A DNA stretch of 64,000 nt from NCBI RefSeq assembly GCF_018446385.1, contig NC_055997.1, positions 41,110,254-41,174,253 of the forward strand, given 5' to 3'. The notes beneath the pieces were generated by a model that had not been told where the DNA came from, searched no databases, and was given only the letters and a program-made list of their open reading frames with translations. Every line of letters starts with the position of its first letter. Position 1 is the stretch's first letter. The stretch comes from Zingiber officinale (lineage: Eukaryota; Streptophyta; Magnoliopsida; Zingiberales; Zingiberaceae). Below, in pieces: positions 58,177 to 64,000 of the stretch. The position numbers and the translations under genes are program-made.

Positions 58177-58378
58177 GAGAAGCCAAAATAAAGAAAGGGA
58201 GCCTTGGCGCAACGGTAAAGTTGTTGCCATGTGACCAAAAGGTCATGGGTTCGAATCCTGGAAACAACCTTTTGCAAAAAGCAAGATAAGGCTGCGTACA
58301 ATAGATCCTTCCCCGAGACCCCGCATGGCGGGAGCTTCGTGCACTGGGTTGCCTTCTTTTTAGAGAAGCCAAAATAAA
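58177..58378 (+). mobile_element. Au SINE with 16-bp duplication, inserted in the MULE arm
   Basis: The body at 58193-58362 reads GGGAGCCTTGGCGCAACGG (A-box), GGTTCGAATCCTGG (B-box), CCTTTTGCAAAAAGC, GCTGCGTACAATAGATCC, TTCCCCGAGACCCC, GGGAGCTTCGTGCACTGGG, then a short T-rich tail. This is a well-preserved Au SINE. Both sides carry GAGAAGCCAAAATAAA (58177-58192 and 58363-58378). Confidence 0.95.
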
Positions 58379-58590
58379 CGATGAATAGCATATTTAAACT
58401 CCTTATAATCGTGGCCAAAAGGTCACGGGTTCGAATCCTGGAAACAACCTTTTGCAAAAAGCAAGATAAGGCTGCGTACAATGGATCCTTCCCCGAGACC
58501 CCGCATAGCGGGAGCTTCGTGCACTGGGTTGCCTTCTTTTTAGAGAAGTCAAAATAAACGATGAATAGCATATTTAAACTCCTTATAATC
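58231..58590. repeat. 180-bp tandem duplication including the SINE 3' part
   Basis: GTGACCAAAAGGTCATGGG (58231) and GTGGCCAAAAGGTCACGGG (58411) start two nearly identical 180-bp units, each ending in TTTAAACTCCTTATAATC. The second SINE copy therefore lacks its A-box and arose by DNA duplication rather than retroposition. Confidence 0.92.
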
Positions 58591-59275
58591 TTGAAAATCC
58601 ACGGGAACTAAAATAGATACAATCAGAGCTCTCTAAGTCCATTAGTAGGTTTCGATCAAAATCCACTAATGGATCTAGGGATCTCAAATTGCACCAATTT
58701 CAGTTTGTGTGGATTTTTTTTTGTTACAAGGAGTTCAAATATGTTGTCCATTATTTATTTTGACTTCTCGGAGACATAAAATATAATAAAAAATAATCGC
58801 CAAAAATCTCTACCTTGGGTCTGATATTATTTCTCTCGGATGTGTTAAAATATAATAAGAAAGAATCGCTAAAAATTTCTATGTTGGGCCTGATATTTAA
58901 TCATTTCGAGCCCAACTATATGATACATATCAGACCCAACGTGGAAATTTTTTATAACAAACCTCTCAAATCGTGAAGAGGTCGGCATAGTGTTGATGAG
59001 TTCCAAGTCAATTTTTTATAACTGACCTCTAAGATATATTTAAAACAAAAGTATTTCCCTCCATTTCATGTGGCAAAGACTAAATTTTTTTTTTTATTTT
59101 TAGAAGGTTACTAGGGAAAGAGGAAAAATTCTAAATTTTCTTAACGAGAATTAATACAATGGTGAATTTTGTTGAATGAGTTCATGAAAAGTTTTAATTA
59201 CTCTAAGACACATGACAATATGACAACATGGTTGGGAAGGGATCAATATTTCTAGTATAATTGTTTTTCCTACAG

Positions 59276-59652
59276 GCAAGCAACACACTGCGCCTAATTC
59301 ATGAGCCTTCATGGATCAGTAGTAAAGAGTATAATGAAATTGTTAACAATGGTGAGCCGCAAGTATTGGTGGATGTAAGGCCAGAACATCACTTCAAAAT
59401 TACAGCTATTCCCAAGTCAATTAACATACCCCTTTCCACTCTGGAAGATAAGCTTCCTGCAATAGATTCAATTCTGAAGAAAGTGGGGCAAGATTCTGCC
59501 AAATGTGTTGGCTTGTATTTAGTTTGTAGTAGAGGCAATGATTCCCAGAGGTTCACTTCCTCAACAAAAATGGTTTTCCTCTTGCCAAGGACATTGTTGG
59601 GGGGCTTCAATCTTCGGCACAAGATGTTGATGGCACATTTCCAACTTATTAA
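59276..59652 (+). pseudogene. CNX5/MOCS3 rhodanese-domain exon captured by the Pack-MULE
   Basis: CNX5/MOCS3 (Uba4-type) adenylates and sulfurates MOCS2A/URM1-like proteins for molybdenum cofactor and tRNA thiolation; its C-terminal rhodanese domain carries the persulfide. Here only that C-terminal part is present, after a good acceptor (TTTTTCCTACAG, ending 59275). It reads SSKEYNEIVNNGEPQVLVDVR, HHFKITAIPKSINIPL, then the active loop VCSRGNDSQR with the catalytic Cys kept (family usually CRRGND). At about 59549-59553 the frame shifts; the other frame continues KNGFPLAKDIVGGLQSSAQDVDGTFPTY and a stop at 59650-59652, the normal C-terminus. No adenylation domain exists in the window. Retained splice acceptor plus location inside a MULE show capture from genomic DNA. 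Confidence 0.9.
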
Positions 59653-60009
59653 GGGGCAATTGTTTATTAAGATCAGGTTGCATATATAGTATGAAAATTT
59701 CATATTTCTATAAATTATTATTGGTTGTGATTGGTCAAACTCGAGTGACATGGAATGGATCATTTCATCATGGTTGCCTCAAGTTGTACCCCACCATTGT
59801 ATGTTTTACAATCTGTTAATATTTATCGGATTTTGTGACTGTTGCCTCATAGTTGCTTTAGGGACTTCACTGATGATGCATGGGTGGCAGGTAATGGTAC
59901 AGACGATTCATGACTTAGTTACTCTCAAATGTAGATGGAACAAATAATATGTGTTTTCTTTAGTTTGATTCATAGAATGGAATAGATGGTTCATTTTTAT
60001 TGCTATGTT

Positions 60010-61018
60010 AGATTTGAGAGATCGGTTATAAAAAATTAAACTTGCAACTCACCATCACTGAGTCGACCTCTTTACAATTTGAGAGGTCAATTATAAAAAA
60101 TCTTTACGTTAGGCTTGATATGAATCAGGCCTAATGTGCAGATTTTTTACGATTCTTTTTATTACACGTTAACACCTCTGAGAAGTCAAAATAAATAATG
60201 GATAGCATATTTGAACTCCTTGTAACCCCAGAAATCCATAAAAACTGAAATTAGTGTAATCGAAGTTCGGTCAAAATCCATTGATGGACCTAGAGATCTC
60301 AAATTGCATTCATTTCAATTTCTGTGGATTTTTGGGATTGCAAAGAGTTCAAATATACTATCCATTGTTTATTTTGGCTTCTTGGAGGTGTTAAAATGTA
60401 ATAAAAAAAATCACCAAAAATTTCCATGCTATGGAATCATATCAGGCTCAATTTGAAGATCTTTACCAATGCTTCCTTATTACATTTTAACATCTCCGAA
60501 AAGCCAAAATAAATAATGGATAACATATTTGAACTCCTTGCAATCTCAGAAATCCACAAGAACTGAAATGGATGCAATCTGAGGTCTCTAAGTCCATCAG
60601 TGGGTTTTGACCAAAACTCACTAATGAACTTAGAGAGCTCGGATTGCACCTATTTCAGTTCCTGTGGATTTCCAAGATTATAAGGAGTTCAAATATGCTA
60701 TTCATTTATTTTGGTTTCTCCAAATGTATTAAAATGTTATAAAAATATAACTAAACCTTAAATGTCGTAGGCCTGATACATATCAAGCCTACATTATGCA
60801 CGCATGCAAAAAAAAACACAAAGGAGAGGAAAAATAAGAGAAGCTACATGCATAGGAGAAGGAGAAGATAGAGGAAAATGGTAGAGAAAAGAAAAACAAC
60901 ATAAAAAGTTAGATTTGCCAAGAGGTAGAACAAGAAGTGCGTCCTTTGATAAATACCAATGTAGCATACGTCATTTGGTCAATTTAGAAACCTAGGTGCG
61001 CCCTTTGGTAAATTGCTG
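60010..61018. repeat. Right terminal inverted repeat of the Pack-MULE
   Basis: Reverse complement of the left arm. It has two foldback units (about 60170-60400 and 60480-60745), each with arms 'aataatggatagcatatttgaactcc' and 'ggagttcaaatatactatccatt', so the arm itself was enlarged by a unit duplication. Confidence 0.85.
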
Positions 61019-61027
61019 TAAAAATTA

Positions 61028-62640
61028 AAGCAATAAAATGAAAATTAAACCCTTGGCTAATCGCACCAACTTTTTCTCCTCTCTACTCCTCTCAAGATTC
61101 AACCATTTCACTACCTCTCTATGACTGCATCATCCACTAAAGTTGAATTTCCCAAACCACTCCATCCCCTAGACAACAATAAGTCATCGCCACCCATCCC
61201 CAATAACCTTGTTATAGCTGCCAACTTTCTTCTCTTTCCTATGATAAATAAATTAATTAATTGAGTTAATTGAGACTATTTAGTTATATTAATTGAGTTT
61301 TTCCTTATGTAATTCAATTAAGAAGCCCCTTTGAGACGAGTCATAATCAAATTCTGAATAAAGAATAATTTGATTGTAAAACAGACATGGTTAAAATCAT
61401 GTTTAAAACAAACTTGATTAGAATGTCTTTGACTCAACCAAGATGAATGCAAATTTAAATATAGATTTGATTCCATTGTAAATCTTGGGTTATCTCTATA
61501 TAAGAAAGGAGAAACCAGATTTAAATATAGGTTTTGCTCAATTGTAAAACTTGGGTTATCTCTATATAATAAAGGAGAAACTCTTTTTATAACCCTAACT
61601 GCCCACCTCCCTCCATTTACAAGGTGTGTTGACCCCTTCACCTCCTCTCTTTGACGCACCTTCCACCCTAAGCACCCCTTCCCATCAACCCCTCACACCC
61701 TCGATGACTTCTTCTAGCACCCTTGTCATTTCCAGCATCTCATAGTCCCAAAAGAAGTAAGGCAACACTCTTTTGTCATTTATTGAGGTAATTGGGTCCT
61801 TAAGTCTATATGTTTAAAGTCTAACGAAGTTCTCCTTCCAAAAATTAGTTTTGGGTAGTTTCAAAGACTAACCAAGTACTCCTTCCTAGGATTAGTTTTG
61901 AGTAGCTTCGTACTGTTATATGATAATCCATGAGGACATATATTGATACCTCATATGAGGACCTGTATTGATACCATAATGGCTCTAAGTGAAAATGAGA
62001 TGCTACACTAACAAATGACAGTAACATAGTCTAAACAAGAAACCTCTCAAATCATCAGATCGCCTAGGGAAATCCTCTGAATAATGAGTTAAGAAAATAA
62101 ATTTATTAAAATTCTACAAAAAAAAAAAAAGAAGAGCAAGGAGAAACTAAAGAACATGAAGAGTTGGACCTGAGAAATTTAAGTGGTGAATGAGTATAAG
62201 GAGAATAAATATGAATCACACGAGCTTCTAAGTCATGACACCAACCTTATGCAAATATATTAGTGGGCCAACATACTTGAGTACAATATTAGTCGTCTTC
62301 AGTGCACATGTTATGCAATCGAGAGCACAATATGAGATGATATATAATGAGTGCATTTATTTGCTAAAATGAGGTATAAGTTGATCCTTTCATTTAAACA
62401 TGTTATATCGTACACGGTCTTTCTTTTATCATTATTCACTAAGTGCATGGCTATATGTACTTAATGATAACAACGATTTTGACGTATTATTTTGGCTCTT
62501 ATATATAATGTTTTAATCCTATTGTATGCTTAAATCATTTTTCATATCATCTTTTACAAGTCGAGCTTTGATGTAAATTTTTCCTATATTTATGACATTA
62601 TATCTAAAATTTGAATATGGTTTCGTGAGAGATCAAGATG
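61028..62640. other. Non-coding LTR-like DNA
   Basis: No gene. Contains 'ttctttttataaccctaactgcccacc' and similar LTR leader-like text near 61580-61700. From 61700 to 62640 nothing is recognised. Confidence 0.35.
61453..61584 (+). repeat. 66-bp tandem duplication carrying a TATA motif
   Basis: ATTTAAATATAGATTTGATT (61453) and ATTTAAATATAGGTTTTGCT (61519) start two 66-bp units, each with GGGTTATCTCTATATAA. It resembles a duplicated core promoter of an LTR; activity is unproven. Confidence 0.8.
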
Positions 62641-63927
62641 AGCCATGGACTTGAGTCGAGTCGACCAATCTTAGCCCAAGGCTAGGGTTAAAAGAGAGTT
62701 GGTTCAAAATTGAATGAGATTCGGTTCAATTGAGATTGGCTCAAATGAAGCTTGGTTCAATGGAGAGTTTAGTTCACACTTGGAAATACGATTCATCCTT
62801 GGGAGAAGTCCACAACCCCATCTCACATAGCTACCCATCCATAGAACTAAACATCTCCTCACCAAAGCTTCTCCACCTCCATTAGGATCTCACCGCACCC
62901 TCACTCAGTTGGGAGAGATTCCATCTCCATCTCCGACGGCCATCTCCCTCCATCCATCGAGAAGAAGAGGCGAAAGAGGAGTTCCCATCGTCATCTCCAT
63001 CTCACTGTTGGCCACACCTTCATCGACCTCAAGAGGAGGAAAGGGAGTTCCCTTCCTCATCGGAGAGCTACCATTCATCGAAGAGAAGGGACGAAAGAGG
63101 GATTCCATCCTCATCTCCTCCACCTTTGTCCACAGAAGTTTAGGGGTTCCTAGCTCCTGCCCGCATCCATCCATCATTTGTCCATGAGGATTAGGGTTTC
63201 AAGATCAGAGAGCAACTCCACCACGAGCTTAGGGATTCCTAGCTCGATCCACATCATCCACCCTGATTGGAGGGAGAGCTCTATCTTTAGCTTAGCTGAA
63301 CTTAGTTTCTTGTGCTTGCAATGTGTTTCTCTTAATGCCCCTTACACTTTTGCTACTTTAGTTAATTCATTTTACTTTGTTTAATTCCTATTTTGTCTTG
63401 TTTTGTTGAATGTTTTTCATTATATTCTCGTTATGATTAGATTAGGGATGCTTTACTTTATGTTTTATTTAATTCCTTACAATCATAGTTTAGCTAGGTG
63501 AGGTTAGATTAGGATGCTTTTCATTTTTTAACAAACCCCCCATTTACAACATCAAAACCCTAAACCCAAACCCCATATACAAATAAATTGATCGTAAGAT
63601 TATCATTTGCTGGCTACATTCCTTGAGAAAGACGATCCAGACCATTCCCTATACTATATTAGTGTAGAGGGATTAGGCAAATTGAATTTTAATCGTAACA
63701 CGACATACGCATTATCAATTGCCCCCACCTTTACTCTTCAAATGCAAAGGGAAGGAGATACAAAACTAGGACCGAATGAAATTACCAAAGTTGTTCGAAT
63801 TTATGTGTTTATTGATATTCAAATTTATATGTATAATTACATCATATTATATAGCATTTGTTCTCATATATTTGTTACAATTTATTTATGAGCTTGAATA
63901 TTTTTATCAAGTTGGTTATTCAACGTC
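62641..63927 (+). mobile_element. LTR-like segment of a Gypsy-type element
   Basis: Repeated 'ggttcaattgagatt' words (62695-62775), a GC-richer leader (62800-63260) and, near the end, 'ccttgagaaagacgatccagaccattccctatactatattagtgtagagg' followed by 'taacacgaca', which resemble the 3' ends of plant Gypsy (Tat-like) LTRs. ORFs at 62905-63187 on both strands are chance. Borders unresolved. Confidence 0.35.
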
Positions 63928-64000
63928 TCAGCAAGGACCGCTACATCTCCATGAATCCATTAAACTATTGTGTTAATGCTAGGTTGTTCCCCGGAAGAAA
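63928..64000 (+). mobile_element. RTE LINE 5' leader fragment
   Basis: AACGTCTCAGCAAGGACCGC and the next TACATCTCCATGAA equal, on the other strand, the leader at 48880-48915 (GTCTCAGCAAAGACCGCTAC). It runs off the right edge. Confidence 0.6.

Larger units (their letters stand above)
57835..59045. repeat. Left terminal inverted repeat of the Pack-MULE
   Basis: Pairs with 60010-61018. It is longer than the right arm because of the SINE (58193-58362) and the 180-bp duplication that follows. Contains a foldback unit (about 58379-58770): GAATAGCATATTTAAACTCC...GGAGTTCAAATATGTTGTCC. Confidence 0.85.
57826..61027. mobile_element. Pack-MULE with about 1-kb inverted repeats and 9-bp duplication
   Basis: The body at 57835-61018 (3184 bp) is flanked by TAAAAATTA on both sides (57826-57834 and 61019-61027), the 9-bp duplication of Mutator-like elements. 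Ends: GGCAATTTACCAAAGGGCG on the left and, reverse-complemented, AGCAATTTACCAAAGGGCG on the right. The inverted repeats run on to about 59045 and back to about 60010, in matching order: CACCTAG/TACCTAG, the ATGCATG block, 'aggcttgatatg', the 'gaagccaaaataaa' foldback unit and the 'ttttttataa...gacctct' block. No transposase is encoded. The central 0.96 kb carries a captured CNX5/MOCS3 exon. It lies upstream of the visible PIR exons, probably in PIR intron 1. Confidence 0.92.

Noticed and set aside
59276-59652. Functional CNX5/MOCS3 gene
   Set aside because: A frameshift at about 59550, no adenylation domain, and location between MULE inverted repeats show a captured fragment.
62905-63187. 90-92-aa ORFs on both strands
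   Set aside because: They overlap on opposite strands in a locally repetitive leader-like sequence ('catctccatctc', 'ggaaagggagttccc') with no family match; I also searched here for the missing first PIR exon and did not find it.

Overview
This is a eukaryotic nuclear window, almost certainly from a repeat-rich plant. It holds spliceosomal introns with GT-AG borders, plant gene families, Copia, Gypsy and LINE remnants, MULE and hAT elements, an Au-type SINE and one run of N. The one complete gene is strongly GC-rich at third codon positions, as in commelinid monocots, and the repeats resemble those I associate with Zingiberales. That lineage guess is inference.

Only two real gene loci are visible. 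(1) At 14036-17200 (+) there is an intact LRR receptor-like kinase of the subfamily XI PXL/MIK1 clade, with one 90-nt intron in the kinase activation segment. (2) On the minus strand, seven exons spread over 57418-30757 encode the N-terminal part and the whole C-terminus of PIR/SRA1 (CYFIP-type subunit of the WAVE/SCAR complex, which activates ARP2/3). Every visible exon is open and every splice site is canonical, but roughly 850-900 central residues are missing. The break falls exactly where an assembly gap (43109-43204) sits among LTR debris. The first exon is not seen and may lie beyond 64000. A third gene trace, a frameshifted CNX5/MOCS3 rhodanese exon at 59276-59652, is cargo of a Pack-MULE.

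Layout. 1-13 kb: nested retrotransposon debris, including a Copia gag/LTR fragment, a 2.26-kb solo LTR with a perfect 5-bp target-site duplication inside another LTR, a dead Gypsy integrase and an 89-bp tandem array. 13-17.9 kb: the kinase gene and its flanks. 17.9-28.5 kb: stacked LTRs, with a non-autonomous Copia element (21081-24614) inserted at the edge of an older LTR. 28.5-30.7 kb: AT-rich DNA and a 607-bp hAT MITE. 30.7-57.4 kb: the PIR locus, its introns swollen by foldback, LTR, L1, RTE-LINE, SINE and MULE-type insertions. 57.8-61.0 kb: a 3.18-kb Pack-MULE with terminal inverted repeats of about 1 kb and a perfect 9-bp duplication, one arm carrying an Au SINE. 61-64 kb: LTR-like DNA with a duplicated TATA-bearing segment and a LINE fragment at the edge.

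The two genes are not functionally linked: one is a plasma-membrane peptide-type receptor and the other an actin-nucleation regulator. The main interest lies in the Pack-MULE gene capture, the gutted PIR locus, the in-frame kinase intron, and the recurring palindrome clusters inside several unrelated LTR families.
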